Source: Muribaculaceae bacterium Isolate-110 (HZI)
GTDB taxonomy: Bacteria; Bacteroidota; Bacteroidia; Bacteroidales; Muribaculaceae
Direction: 5' to 3'
Assembly (NCBI GenBank): GCA_003762875.1
Contig: RIBL01000009.1
Location: forward strand, 50,766 to 114,765
Length of the DNA stretch: 64,000 nt
Below, piece by piece: positions 24,430 through 35,714 of the stretch. The notes beneath the pieces were generated by a model. It searched no databases. It saw nothing but the letters and a program-made list of their open reading frames with translations, and was not told the origin of the DNA. Both the position numbers and the translations under genes were made by a program. Position 1 is the stretch's first letter; the number at the start of each line of letters is the position of its first letter.

Positions 24430-26115
24430 TTAGAGAGCGTTAGAGATGTTGAAGCGTGCAAACTCGAGGTCGTTGGCAGCCTGAGAGGCCATGTTCTTGT
24501 CGAGTTTTACAGCCTGACGGAGATTAGAGGTCACCATCTGCTCGTTGCCGGTGCGTGCGCCGAGGACAGCCATCAGGTAGTAGGTTGTGGCGTCGGGGGC
24601 GTTGATAGCGGCGAGAGTGCTCTTGGCCTTGCTGTAGTCCTTGTTGAGAATCTGGGCGAGGGCGGCATTGTTGCTCTTGTCGTCTCCGAAAGCCTTAACG
24701 GCAGCCTTAACGTCGCCCTGCTTGAGATAGAGGAGACCGAGGGCGGGGTTGAGGTCGTTGAGGCCGGCAGCCTTGCCAAACGAGTTGTTGGCGGCGCGGA
24801 GGTCGTTGTTGACGAGAGCTACGAGGCCCTGGTTCATCTGCGACTCGGGAGCGTTGCCGTCAAGACGGGCAGCTTTTTTGAAGCTGGCCATGGCTGCGTC
24901 ATAGTCGCCCTGCTGATACTGTACCTTGCCGAGATTGTTGAAGCCGCGGAAGTCGTTGGGGAAGAGACGGGTCGCAGTGGCATAGATAGCTTTCTTGCGG
25001 TTGAGGTCGTTGGTGAGGGTTGCGGTGTAGAGGAGCTCGTCGACGGTGAGTGTCGAGGGGTCGGTGTCGTAAGCCTTGTTGAGCTCTTCGTCGCTCTTGC
25101 CGATAACGTTTACGCTGGCAGTGATGCGAGAGTAGCGGAGCTGGGGCAGGATTTCGTCGGCAAGCTGGTCAAATATGCTCGAGAGGTTGCGGATTTCGCG
25201 CTCGCGCTGCTCGGGGTCCTTGTACATCGAGAGGACGCTGAGGATGAGGTCCTTGTCCTGGATGTTGCTGGCGGCTACGAGCTTCTGGAAACCTTCCCAG
25301 TCTTCGGGGGTGAAGTTGGCGGTGAGTTCGCCAAACTCGGTCACCTTGTCCTTCTTGAGAGCGTCGGAGAGGTATTTAGAGGTGTTCTTTTCGCGGTTTT
25401 CGGCCAGACGGGTGTTGAAGTCTAGGCTACCCTCGGGCGAAGCGTATGACTGGATGTTGATTTCCTCGATCTGACGAGATTCGTCGCCGGAAGCGGCACG
25501 CAGGTCGCGGTGGAGGCGGAGCACTTCGTCGCTCTCAAGCTCGCTCTTGCGGAGGTTGGCCTGATTGATGAGGAAGTGGATGTCGGCAGAGTATTTTTCG
25601 TTGATGATGCGCTGGAACTTGTCGTTGGCAGTGGCGGGAGTAAGAGTTCCGGCATTGGCGAGAGCGGCGGTGGCCACTACGCCGTCGGCAACCTTGACGC
25701 GGGGAAGCACATACTGCTTGCCTTTCTGGTCGACGGTGAAGTTGAGGTAGAGCTCTGACTTCTGCATGCCGGGCTGATAGAGATAGTTGACAGGAATGGT
25801 GACGGTGCCGCCGTTTTCATAAGAAATCACGGGGTTGTTGCCGCGCACTTTCTCGCCCTGATAGGTCATGGTTGAGGCCATCTCCTCAGTGGTGCCGTAA
25901 ACGAGCACTGGTGTCACTGATACGGTGGCGTTCTTGACAAAGAACTTGGCCGGGATGTGGCCGGTGACTGTGGCGGGTACATGGGTGCCAACCACTTCGA
26001 GGGGGTTGGGGTTGGTGGTGAAATAGTCGGCTGCGAACTGGTTCATCTTCTTGTTACATCCTGTAAGGAGAACGGTCGAACCAACAACGAGCATCAGCCC
26101 TGAAAGCTTGTTCAT
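24430..26115 (-). CDS. OmpA-like/TPR lipoprotein
   Basis: 561-residue lipoprotein: signal peptide with lipobox LLTGC (Cys20). Residues about 40-165 are a beta-rich domain of unknown type. Around 170-340 an OmpA-like fold is suggested by SADIHFLINQANLRKSE and then INIQSYASPEGSLDFNTRLA, with an insertion between strand elements. The C-terminal part (from about 350) is made of tetratricopeptide-like helices such as FNNLGKVQYQQGDYDAAMAS. It probably sits in the outer membrane facing the periplasm and touches peptidoglycan. A consensus promoter lies at 26187-26218. Function unknown. Confidence 0.8.
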   Translation of the reverse strand: MNKLSGLMLVVGSTVLLTGCNKKMNQFAADYFTTNPNPLEVVGTHVPATVTGHIPAKFFVKNATVSVTPVLVYGTTEEMASTMTYQGEKVRGNNPVISYENGGTVTIPVNYLYQPGMQKSELYLNFTVDQKGKQYVLPRVKVADGVVATAALANAGTLTPATANDKFQRIINEKYSADIHFLINQANLRKSELESDEVLRLHRDLRAASGDESRQIEEINIQSYASPEGSLDFNTRLAENREKNTSKYLSDALKKDKVTEFGELTANFTPEDWEGFQKLVAASNIQDKDLILSVLSMYKDPEQREREIRNLSSIFDQLADEILPQLRYSRITASVNVIGKSDEELNKAYDTDPSTLTVDELLYTATLTNDLNRKKAIYATATRLFPNDFRGFNNLGKVQYQQGDYDAAMASFKKAARLDGNAPESQMNQGLVALVNNDLRAANNSFGKAAGLNDLNPALGLLYLKQGDVKAAVKAFGDDKSNNAALAQILNKDYSKAKSTLAAINAPDATTYYLMAVLGARTGNEQMVTSNLRQAVKLDKNMASQAANDLEFARFNISNAL

Positions 26116-26186
26116 AAGAATTAATGTATGAATGGTTTATGATAATTAGATTTCCCTTTTGTGAAAAGCGCATTGAAAGCCAATGG

Positions 26187-26218
26187 CAAAGTTAATATCT
26201 ATATGTGATTATTGCAAG
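26187..26218 (-). promoter_or_regulatory. Promoter of the OmpA/TPR lipoprotein gene
   Basis: Minus-strand CTTG (26218-26215), 20-nt spacer, TAACTTTG (26194-26187). The leader is about 65 nt. Confidence 0.7.
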
Positions 26219-26471
26219 AGTGAATTGTTAACATTACACAAAATTAAGAGTTGTATGTAAGTTATGACACGTCGTGACACAGCTTTCAGACCGGGCAGGG
26301 CAGGTGGTCTTGTCCAAAACCGCCCAAAACCGGGCAAGGTTGGTGATTTTGTGGGTAAATTGTGGGTGGATTATTATGAAAATGTGTAACTTTGCCTGTT
26401 GATTGCGTCGGTCTGCATTGTCCGGACGCAAGTCAACGTATTATCTAATCTTTAATACCCGTTTTCAGCCG
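26219..26471. promoter_or_regulatory. Divergent intergenic region upstream of speA
   Basis: No gene is supported. Plus-strand TAACTTTG at 26387-26394 is the likely speA -7 box (leader about 70 nt), without a good -33 box. A short direct repeat CCAAAACCG occurs at 26313-26321 and 26323-26331. Confidence 0.5.
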
Positions 26472-28373
26472 ATGAGAAGATGGCGCATTGAGGACAGCGC
26501 GGAGCTGTACAACATTAATGGATGGGGACGACAGTATTTCTCCATCAATTCCAAGGGCAACGTGGCCGTGACACCCCGTGAGGGGTATGCCTCCGTAGAT
26601 TTGCGTGAGGTTATGGACGAGCTGCAGGTGAGAGACATTACGTCGCCCGTGCTCCTGCGTTTCCCCGATATTCTCGACAACCGTATCGAGAAGATTTCAA
26701 AGTGTTTCGCGATAGCGTCGAAGCAATATAACTATAAGGGCCAGAATTATATAATCTATCCCATCAAGGTCAATCAGATGCGTCCCGTGGTGGAGGAGAT
26801 AGTGACTCATGGGGAGAAGTTCAATATCGGCCTCGAGGCCGGCTCGAAGCCCGAGCTGCATGCCGTGCTTGCCACCAATATCAAGGAGAACGCTCTCATT
26901 ATCTGTAACGGATATAAGGACAAGACCTATATCGAACTTGCTCTGCTGGCCCAGAAGATGGGCCGCCGCATATATATAGTGGTAGAGAAGCTCAACGAGC
27001 TGCGCATAATTTCGGAGGTGGCCAAGCGTATGAATCTACGGCCCAACGTGGGTCTGCGCATCAAGCTCGCGTCGTCGGGTTCGGGCAAATGGGAGACCAG
27101 CGGCGGTGACCAGTCGAAGTTTGGCCTTAACTCGGCTGAGCTCCTTGAGGCTCTCGACTATATGGATCGCAACAAAATGACCGACTGCCTGAAGCTGATA
27201 CACTTTCACATAGGCAGTCAGATAACCAAAATCCGTTTTATCAAGAATGCCATCCGAGAGGCCACACAGTTCTATGTACAGTTGTGCCAGATGGGATTTG
27301 AGGTAGAGTTTATGGATATCGGCGGCGGTCTGGGCGTCGACTATGACGGCACCCGCAACTCTGCTTCGGGCTCGTCGATGAACTATTCCATCCAGGAGTA
27401 TGCCAACGACGCGGTGTCGGCTATTGTGGACGCATGTGAGAAAAACGGTCTGAGGCAGCCCAATGTCATCAACGAGAGCGGCCGTTCGCTTACGGCACAT
27501 CACTCGGTGCTGGTGCTTGAGGTGCTCGAGACCACGCAGTTGCCCATATGGAAAGACAACAAGGAGATTTCGGAGGACGACCATGAGCTGATACGTGAGC
27601 TTTACAATATATGGGACCGTCTCGACCAGCAGAATATACTCGAGAGCTGGCACGATGCGTTGCAGATACGCGAGGAGGCTCTCGACCTGTTCAGCCTCGG
27701 ACTCGTAGACCTGCGCACCCGCGCACAGATGGAAGAACTGTTCTGGTCGATAGCGCGCGAGGTGGGCGACATCGCCCACGGCATGCGCCACGCTCCCGAA
27801 GAGCTGCGCAAGGTGTCAAAGATGATACCTGACAAATATTTCTGCAATTTCTCACTGTTTCAGTCGCTTACCGACTCATGGGCGATTGACCAGGTGTTTC
27901 CCATAATCCCCCTCTCGCGCCTTGACGAGAAGCCTTCGCGCACGTGTACTGTGCAGGACATCACCTGTGACAGCGACGGCAAGATAGCTTATTACATATC
28001 GCCCTCGGGCACTACGGCCGGGTCGCTGCCTGTGCATCCCGTGAAGCCCGGCGAGCCTTATTATCTCGGCGTGTTTCTTGTCGGAGCCTATCAGGAGATA
28101 CTCGGCGACATGCACAACCTGTTTGGTGACACTAATGCCGTGCATATCTCGGTCTACAAGGACCGTTATGAGATAGACCGTATAATCGACGGTGAGACTG
28201 TGGCCGATGTGCTCGATTATGTGCAGTTCAATCCAAAGAAACTGGTGCGTAATGTCGAGGCCTGGGTGACCGCCTCGATGAAGGAGGGCAAGATTTCGCC
28301 AGAGGAGGGCCGCGAGTTTCTGAGCAACTACCGCTCGGGCCTCTATGGATATACTTATATCGAAAAAGACTAA
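26472..28373 (+). CDS. speA: Biosynthetic arginine decarboxylase
   Basis: PLP enzyme converting arginine to agmatine for polyamine synthesis; 633 residues, the usual length. ATG 26472 (MRRWRIEDSAELYNI) is chosen; the open frame upstream starts only with TTG and does not fit. PLP Lys99 lies in YPIKVNQM. The glycine-rich IGGGLGVDYDG and the C-terminal region beginning PDKYFCNFSLFQSLPDSW-like (here SLTDSWAI) are characteristic. Directly after the stop begins an inverted heptamer repeat. Confidence 0.94.
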   Translation: MRRWRIEDSAELYNINGWGRQYFSINSKGNVAVTPREGYASVDLREVMDELQVRDITSPVLLRFPDILDNRIEKISKCFAIASKQYNYKGQNYIIYPIKVNQMRPVVEEIVTHGEKFNIGLEAGSKPELHAVLATNIKENALIICNGYKDKTYIELALLAQKMGRRIYIVVEKLNELRIISEVAKRMNLRPNVGLRIKLASSGSGKWETSGGDQSKFGLNSAELLEALDYMDRNKMTDCLKLIHFHIGSQITKIRFIKNAIREATQFYVQLCQMGFEVEFMDIGGGLGVDYDGTRNSASGSSMNYSIQEYANDAVSAIVDACEKNGLRQPNVINESGRSLTAHHSVLVLEVLETTQLPIWKDNKEISEDDHELIRELYNIWDRLDQQNILESWHDALQIREEALDLFSLGLVDLRTRAQMEELFWSIAREVGDIAHGMRHAPEELRKVSKMIPDKYFCNFSLFQSLTDSWAIDQVFPIIPLSRLDEKPSRTCTVQDITCDSDGKIAYYISPSGTTAGSLPVHPVKPGEPYYLGVFLVGAYQEILGDMHNLFGDTNAVHISVYKDRYEIDRIIDGETVADVLDYVQFNPKKLVRNVEAWVTASMKEGKISPEEGREFLSNYRSGLYGYTYIEKD

Positions 28374-28377
28374 AATT

Positions 28378-28484
28378 CAATTAGTAATTAGCAATTAGTA
28401 ATTAGTAATTTTTTTGAGGCAATTGCCTATGATTGCTAATTGCTAATTGCTAATTGCTAATTGCTAATTGCTAATTACTAATTG
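28378..28484. repeat. Inverted heptamer repeat array
   Basis: Left arm: five 7-nt units YAATTAG (28378-28412, the last degenerate). Right arm: seven units CTAATTG (28436-28484, one variant CTAATTA). The arms are complementary, and the centre holds the palindrome GGCAATTGCC. The array begins 5 nt after the speA stop and ends 3 nt before the truA GTG start. Confidence 0.9.
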
Positions 28485-28487
28485 ATT

Positions 28488-29282
28488 GTGAGGTATTTCA
28501 TGCGTCTCAGCTATCGTGGGGAGCCTTATCACGGCTGGCAGTCACAGCCGGGGGCGGTCACGGTGCAGGAGGTTATAGAGGGCGCGCTGTCAAAGGTGAT
28601 GCGACGCCCGATGAAGATAGTCGGTGCGGGGCGCACCGATGCGGGTGTGAATGCCCGCATGATGGTGGCTCATTTTGACGTTGACGATGAGATAGCCGAC
28701 ACGGTGAGGCTCGTAGGATCGCTCAATGCCATGGTGGGACGCGATATAGCCATACATGAGATATATCAGGTAGATTCCGGTCTGCATGCCCGGTTTGACG
28801 CTACCTCGCGCACCTATCACTATTATGCCGTCGGTGAGAAATCGGCCTTTTTCTATCCCCTCAGTTGGAAGGCTCCGGCCGGGCTTGACTATGAGGCCAT
28901 GAACCGTGCGGCCGCGCTGCTGACTGATACAGACGATTTTACCTCGTTTGCCAAACTCCACACCGATGCAAAGACTAATATCTGTCGTGTGACGCATGCC
29001 GCGTGGCACCGCATCGATGCATTTGGCGGCGAAGGGTGGGTGTTTGTGATTACGGCCGACCGTTTTCTGCGCAATATGGTGAGGGCGGTGGTCGGTACGC
29101 TTGTCGAGGTAGGGCGAGGAAAGATTACGGTCGACGATTTCGCCCGTATCATAGAGCGTCGCAACCGCTGCGCGGCCGGCACATCCATGCCCCCTCAGGC
29201 ATTGTATCTCTGGGAAGTGACCTATCCGGGCGAGACGCCTTGTACGGCCAATTTCAGCGAAAATCAGGCCAATGGAATTTAA
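28488..29282 (+). CDS. truA: tRNA pseudouridine synthase A
   Basis: Makes pseudouridine at positions 38-40 of tRNA anticodon arms. With the GTG start at 28488 the protein has 264 residues and begins MRYFMRLSYRGEPYHGWQ, matching the family; TTG 28482 and ATG 28500 are alternatives. The catalytic Asp51 is in GAGRTDAGVNAR. The heptamer repeat abuts the start codon, leaving no room for a conventional ribosome-binding site. Confidence 0.92.
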   Translation: MRYFMRLSYRGEPYHGWQSQPGAVTVQEVIEGALSKVMRRPMKIVGAGRTDAGVNARMMVAHFDVDDEIADTVRLVGSLNAMVGRDIAIHEIYQVDSGLHARFDATSRTYHYYAVGEKSAFFYPLSWKAPAGLDYEAMNRAAALLTDTDDFTSFAKLHTDAKTNICRVTHAAWHRIDAFGGEGWVFVITADRFLRNMVRAVVGTLVEVGRGKITVDDFARIIERRNRCAAGTSMPPQALYLWEVTYPGETPCTANFSENQANGI

Positions 29283-29303
29283 CAACTATTAACCACCTGC
29301 GGG

Positions 29304-29334
29304 CTTGTCCAATCATTGGCAGTGAGTAACTTTG
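29304..29334 (+). promoter_or_regulatory. Promoter of the 29.4-kb outer-membrane gene
   Basis: CTTG (29304-29307), 19-nt spacer, TAACTTTG (29327-29334). The leader is about 27 nt. Confidence 0.65.
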
Positions 29335-29366
29335 TTGTAGCATTATCAATGATAAAACATCACGTT

Positions 29367-30035
29367 ATGAAAAAGACCATTATCGCTATTCTCGTGCTGC
29401 TGTCGGCCATGGGTGCAAGCGCGCAGTCGCTGCTGTGGGACAGTGCGGAGCCTGTGAAGACTGTGACAGTCGGAGCCCGTCTGGGCTGGAACTTCGCTTC
29501 CATGGCCGGGAAAGGAAGCGGTTATTATGACGGCCGCAAGGGTGTGGCTCTCGGGGCTGCCGTGGATGTCAATCTCATCAAAAGCTTCTCAATAAACACA
29601 GGCTTGTATTTTACCATGAAGGGCGCGTCGATGAATGATGTGGAGGCTCAGGTGGGAGACATGCTCGGCATGAAAGCCAAAGCCACATGGGCTGTCAACT
29701 TTCTCGAGTTGCCGGTGTATGCGTCCTATCATCTGAGATTTACCCCCGACTCAGATCTGCAGATATTTTTCGGACCGTATTTCAGCTATGGCGTCTATGG
29801 CAAGTATGGCATGAAGATGCGCGACATGGAGGGCTATGCCCAGGAAAAAGTGAAGCTGTTCAGCAAATCGCAGGGCTATCACCGCTGGCAGTCAGGCATA
29901 GGCCTGGGTGCGTCCTATACGTTTGACCACCATTATGTGGTCGGGCTGCAATATCAGTGGGGCATCAGGGATGTGGCCGAGCTGATGGACAATCAGTGGA
30001 ATCTGTTTCAGCTCTCGATCGGCTATAATTTCTGA
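29367..30035 (+). CDS. PorT-like outer-membrane beta-barrel protein
   Basis: 222 residues with a signal peptide (MKKTIIAILVLLSAMGASAQ) and alternating beta strands ending in the aromatic C-terminal strand LFQLSIGYNF, typical of small 8-stranded Bacteroidetes barrels (PF13568-type). ATG 29367 fits both the signal peptide and the promoter; the longer frame from 29316 starts upstream of the expected transcription start. Ligand or role unknown. Confidence 0.82.
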   Translation: MKKTIIAILVLLSAMGASAQSLLWDSAEPVKTVTVGARLGWNFASMAGKGSGYYDGRKGVALGAAVDVNLIKSFSINTGLYFTMKGASMNDVEAQVGDMLGMKAKATWAVNFLELPVYASYHLRFTPDSDLQIFFGPYFSYGVYGKYGMKMRDMEGYAQEKVKLFSKSQGYHRWQSGIGLGASYTFDHHYVVGLQYQWGIRDVAELMDNQWNLFQLSIGYNF

Positions 30036-30051
30036 CAAGCCGTCAGTCGTT

Positions 30052-30078
30052 TTACGCCGTGCATCCGCATGGCGGTAA
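30052..30078 (+). terminator. Possible terminator after the barrel gene
   Basis: TTACGCCGTGC pairs with GCATGGCGGTAA with one G.U pair and one bulge, and is followed some bases later by AAAAAATTTT. Weak. Confidence 0.35.
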
Positions 30079-30151
30079 GGCCATGAAAAAATTTTAGGAA
30101 AAATAGAAAAATACCATGCGTTAAAAAGGTGTCAAATTGAAGAAATTTTTC

Positions 30152-30263
30152 TATATTTGCACAGCCGAAAGTGTGCCGTGCACTGACTGAGGAGTCTCGG
30201 TCGTGTGCAAACGACACAAACACAGCGCAATAACTATCGACGAAAAACGATTTAACTCATAAT
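30152..30263 (+). promoter_or_regulatory. nuo -7 box and structured leader
   Basis: TATATTTG at 30152-30159 is the likely -7 element; a -33 TTTG is not evident. The leader of about 100 nt contains short stems, for example GACTGAG/CTCGGTC (30185-30202) and GTCGT/ACGAC (30200-30215), which are mutually exclusive at their shared bases. Confidence 0.45.
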
Positions 30264-30632
30264 ATGATAGCATTAGCAATTCAAAATGCAACCTTAGCGG
30301 TGGTCGCTCTATGCACGGGCGTCGCCCTGGTAGCTGTCGCTCTATGGCTCGCCGGGCTTATATCGCCCAAGTCGTTCAATCCGCAGAAAGGCGAGGCTTA
30401 CGAATGTGGTATCCCAACCCGAGGCGAGTCAATGGCTCAATTCAAGGTGGGATATTATCTTTTTGCCATTCTCTTCCTGATGTTTGACGTCGAGACAGTG
30501 TTTCTTTATCCGTGGGCCGTACGTGTTCACGAACTGGGCACACAGGGTCTGACAGCTATCGCAGTATTTTTCGGAATTATAGTGCTGGGTCTCGTGTATG
30601 CCTGGCGGAAAGGAGCTCTTGAATGGAAGTAA
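30264..30632 (+). CDS. nuoA: NADH-quinone oxidoreductase subunit A
   Basis: Membrane subunit of complex I, 122 residues, three transmembrane helices. The conserved loop YECGIPTRGESMAQFKVGYY and the acidic helix FLMFDVETVFLYPWA are present. First gene of the nuo string; overlaps nuoB by 10 nt. Confidence 0.95.
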   Translation: MIALAIQNATLAVVALCTGVALVAVALWLAGLISPKSFNPQKGEAYECGIPTRGESMAQFKVGYYLFAILFLMFDVETVFLYPWAVRVHELGTQGLTAIAVFFGIIVLGLVYAWRKGALEWK

Positions 30633-31231
30633 CTACGCAAGGCATGCCCTATGAGGCATGGAAAGACAATGAGTATATCGAGAAGCTCGTGAAGGAGCTT
30701 CAGGAGAGCGGCACCAACGTGATCGTTGGCTCGCTCGACAAACTTATCAACTGGGGGCGGTCTAACTCTATCTGGCCTCTTACCTTCGCCACCAGTTGCT
30801 GCGGTATAGAGTTCGTGTCGCTCGGAGCGGCGCGTTACGACATGGCGCGTTTTGGCTGGGAAGTAGCGCGAGCCTCGCCCCGTCAGGCCGACTTCATGAT
30901 GGTGGCCGGCACGATTGTCCACCGTATGGCACCCGTATTCCGCCGTCTGTATGACCAGTTGGCCGAGCCCAAATATGTGATAGCATGCGGCAGTTGCGCC
31001 ATCTCGGGCGGCCCCTTCAAGAAGAGCTATCATGTGGCTATGGGCATCGAGGACATAGTGCCTGTCGATGTGTTTGTGCCCGGATGCCCTCCGCGTCCCG
31101 AAGCCATGATATATGGCATCATGCAGCTCTCGCGTAAGATTAAGGTGGAGAAATTCTTCGGCGGTGTCAACCGTCAGGAGAAACAGCAGGAGTTTCTTGC
31201 CGCGCACCCGGTGCCCGGAGTCAACGACTGA
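30623..31231 (+). CDS. nuoB: NADH-quinone oxidoreductase subunit B
   Basis: Carries the terminal 4Fe-4S cluster N2 next to the quinone site. The ligands are Cys59-Cys60 in TSCCGIEF, Cys125 in GSCAIS and Cys155 in PGCPPRPE. 202 residues. Starts inside the end of nuoA, so translation is likely coupled. Confidence 0.95.
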   Translation: MEVTTQGMPYEAWKDNEYIEKLVKELQESGTNVIVGSLDKLINWGRSNSIWPLTFATSCCGIEFVSLGAARYDMARFGWEVARASPRQADFMMVAGTIVHRMAPVFRRLYDQLAEPKYVIACGSCAISGGPFKKSYHVAMGIEDIVPVDVFVPGCPPRPEAMIYGIMQLSRKIKVEKFFGGVNRQEKQQEFLAAHPVPGVND

Positions 31232-31281
31232 TAAAAATCCCTCCCCACTATTTGTAGAATCATTATTACACCTTATATATA

Positions 31282-32913
31282 ATGGCTAACATCCAGGAAA
31301 AGATTTCCAAGCTGTTTCCCCAGGTCACTTTCGAGCAGACCGACATCCTTGAGATGACAGTGCCCGACGCACAGTGGCATGACGTGGCCGCCACGCTGCG
31401 CCATGACGCGGAGCTGTCGTTTGATTTCCTCGTGACCATCGTAGGTATGGACTGGAAGGAAAACGGCATGGGCTGTATCTATGAGCTCATCTCCACCGCA
31501 AGCAATGAGCGCGTGTCGGTCAAAGTGATGGCCACAGGCGACCGTGAGATGCCTCTCATCCACTCGGTGCACGACCTCTGGGCTATTGCCACCATCTATG
31601 AGCGCGAGGTCTATGACTTCTTCGGCATAATCTTCGTCAACAATCCCGACATGCGCCGTCTCTTCCTCAATATCGATTGGAAGGGTTTCCCTCTGCGCAA
31701 GGATTACAACGACGACCCCAATATCAACCCCGTATCAATCGAGAACGAGCGTCAGACCGACTTTATCGACATGTGGGTGGAGCGCGACGGCAAGATTGTA
31801 AAGGAGCAGCGTCGCATATTCGAGCCTGATGACTTTGTGGTCAACATAGGCCCGCAGCACCCCGCCACACACGGTGTGCTCCGTTTCCGCACGGCTGTCG
31901 ACGGTGAGATTATCAAGAAAATCGACATCTATCTGGGCTATATCCACCGCGGAGTCGAGAAGATATGCGAGGTGGACACCTATCCGCAGACACTCCATTT
32001 CATGGACCGTCTCGATTATTTCTCGGCCCATCCCTATCACCACTGTCTGTGCATGCTCATCGAGGAGGCCGCAGGTATCCAGATATCGCGCCGTGCACAG
32101 GTGATACGTGTGCTCATGGACGAGCTCTCGCGCATCGCCTCCCACTGCCTCTTTATCGGCACCTACTGCATGGACCTCGGTGCGACCACCATGCTCTTCT
32201 ACACCCTGCGTGTGCGCGAGCAGATACTCGACATCATGGAGAAGACATGCGGCGCACGCATGACTTTCAACTATGACTGCATCGGCGGTGTAATGCAGGA
32301 TCTCCATCCCGACTTCGTGAGCGACGTGCATGCCCTGCTCGATGTGCTCCCCGCCAACATCAAGGAATACAATAAGATATTTACCGGCAACGTCATTGCC
32401 CGCGACCGTATGGAGGACGTGGGTGTGCTCAGCCGCGAGGATGCCATCTCCTGGGCTGTCACCGGCCCCAACGGACGTGGCTCGGGCTGGGCGTGCGACG
32501 TGCGCAAGCTCCATCCTTACAGCATCTATTCCGAGCTTGACTTCGACGAAGTGGTGCGTGAGGAGGGCGACTCTATGGCCCGTTTCAAGGTGCGTATGGA
32601 CGAGATGGTGCAGAGCGCGCGCATCATCGCCCAGCTCATCGACAATATACCCGACGGAGAGTATTGCGTGAAGGTGCCCAAGGTGCTCAAGCTCCCCGTA
32701 GGCCACTGGTTCAAGATGGTCGAGGGATGCCGAGGCACATTTGGCGTATATCTTGAGAGCGACGGCGGCACGATGCCCTATCGTCTGAAGATTGCTCCTC
32801 CGTGTCTGCCCGCCGCGGCTGTGGTCGACCACATCACCCGCGGTCAGAAGATTGCCGACCTTATCACCATCGGCGGCTCGATGGACTACATCGTGCCCGA
32901 CATCGACCGGTAA
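31282..32913 (+). CDS. nuoCD: NADH-quinone oxidoreductase fused subunits C/D
   Basis: Quinone-module subunit of 543 residues, with the NuoC domain at about 1-150 (WAIATIYEREVYDFFGI, HPDMRRL-like NNPDMRRLFL) and the NuoD domain from about 180 (NIGPQHPATHGVLRF, HRGVEKI, HCLCM). The fusion is normal in Bacteroidetes. The C-terminal IGGSMDYIVPDIDR is the usual NuoD end. Confidence 0.95.
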   Translation: MANIQEKISKLFPQVTFEQTDILEMTVPDAQWHDVAATLRHDAELSFDFLVTIVGMDWKENGMGCIYELISTASNERVSVKVMATGDREMPLIHSVHDLWAIATIYEREVYDFFGIIFVNNPDMRRLFLNIDWKGFPLRKDYNDDPNINPVSIENERQTDFIDMWVERDGKIVKEQRRIFEPDDFVVNIGPQHPATHGVLRFRTAVDGEIIKKIDIYLGYIHRGVEKICEVDTYPQTLHFMDRLDYFSAHPYHHCLCMLIEEAAGIQISRRAQVIRVLMDELSRIASHCLFIGTYCMDLGATTMLFYTLRVREQILDIMEKTCGARMTFNYDCIGGVMQDLHPDFVSDVHALLDVLPANIKEYNKIFTGNVIARDRMEDVGVLSREDAISWAVTGPNGRGSGWACDVRKLHPYSIYSELDFDEVVREEGDSMARFKVRMDEMVQSARIIAQLIDNIPDGEYCVKVPKVLKLPVGHWFKMVEGCRGTFGVYLESDGGTMPYRLKIAPPCLPAAAVVDHITRGQKIADLITIGGSMDYIVPDIDR

Positions 32914-32989
32914 TCCGTCAACCACCACACTATCCCCCCCCACCGATAAATCGTCACTATTACAATAATCCAATCACATAAGTAACAGT

Positions 32990-34066
32990 ATGCAAGACTT
33001 ATCAGTAGCAACTGCCTGGATTCATTCCTTGCTGCTCGGTTATATGCCCGAGTGGGCAGCGGTCACACTCGAGTGTCTGCTCATAGGAGTGGGGCTGATG
33101 CTCCTCTATGCGGTCCTCGCCCTTTTCTATATCCTCTTCGAACGCAAGGTCTGCGCCTATTTCCAGTGTCGTCTCGGCCCTAACCGTGTAGGTCCCTGGG
33201 GACTGCTCCAGAGCGTGGCCGATATGTTCAAGATACTCATCAAGGAGCTTATCTCGCTCAATCATATCGACAAGTTTCTTTTCGCGCTTGCTCCCTATCT
33301 GGTCATCATCGCCTCTATGCTCGCGTTTGCGGTGCTCCCGTGGGGCAACGGCCTTCAGATAATCAACTTCAATGTGGGCATCTTCTTCCTGTTGGCCGTG
33401 TCGTCGATAGGTGTGCTCGGCATTCTGCTGGCCGGATGGTCGTCCAACAACAAGTTCACGCTTATCGGCGCACTCCGTTCGGGCGCGCAGATGGTGAGTT
33501 ATGAACTTTCGATGGGCCTGTGTGTTGTGACTATGGTAGTGATAGCCGGTTCGATGAACGTCACCGACATCGTGATGGCCCAGGAACACCTGTGGTTCAT
33601 CTTCTCGGGACACATCCCCGCCATCATCGCCTTTGTGATATTCATGATAGCAGGTACGGCCGAGACCAACCGTGGCCCGTTTGACCTTCCTGAAGCCGAG
33701 AGCGAGCTGACGGCCGGTTACCACACCGAGTATTCGGGTATCCACTTCGGTTTCTTCTATCTTGCCGAGTATCTCAATCTTTTCATCGTGTCGGGCGTGG
33801 CCGCACTCCTCTTCTTCGGAGGCTGGATGCCGCTCCATATTCCCGGCCTCGACGCTTTCAATCATGTGATGGATTATATCCCCTCTGTGGTGTGGTTTAT
33901 CGGCAAGGCAATCGCGCTGTCGTTTATCATCATATGGTTCAAGTGGACATTCCCCCGTCTGCGTATCGACCAGCTCCTTACGCTCGAGTGGAAATATCTG
34001 CTCCCCATCAATCTCTTCAACCTTGTGCTGATGGTGATTGTGGTGACTTACAGCCTCTACCTCTAA
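32990..34066 (+). CDS. nuoH: NADH-quinone oxidoreductase subunit H
   Basis: Links the quinone chamber to the proton-pumping arm. 358 residues, about eight transmembrane helices. The signatures [20 protein letters not shown] and [20 protein letters not shown] are intact. The next gene is atpD, 71 nt downstream, not nuoI. Confidence 0.95.
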   Translation: MQDLSVATAWIHSLLLGYMPEWAAVTLECLLIGVGLMLLYAVLALFYILFERKVCAYFQCRLGPNRVGPWGLLQSVADMFKILIKELISLNHIDKFLFALAPYLVIIASMLAFAVLPWGNGLQIINFNVGIFFLLAVSSIGVLGILLAGWSSNNKFTLIGALRSGAQMVSYELSMGLCVVTMVVIAGSMNVTDIVMAQEHLWFIFSGHIPAIIAFVIFMIAGTAETNRGPFDLPEAESELTAGYHTEYSGIHFGFFYLAEYLNLFIVSGVAALLFFGGWMPLHIPGLDAFNHVMDYIPSVVWFIGKAIALSFIIIWFKWTFPRLRIDQLLTLEWKYLLPINLFNLVLMVIVVTYSLYL

Positions 34067-34122
34067 AAACATAAGAAATCCTTAAAAATACTATGTCGCG
34101 TCCGTCATGACGGCGCACTTAA

Positions 34123-35643
<1,521 letters not shown>

Positions 35644-35714
35644 GACGACAGTCCGACTCGTCAGCAACGATAGCCACTCCTCATAAGCATCACTATATAC
35701 AATAATCCAAGCCG

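Noticed and set aside
28378..28484. CRISPR-like array
   Set aside because: Units are contiguous 7-mers in two opposite orientations without spacers, so this is an inverted short tandem repeat, not CRISPR.
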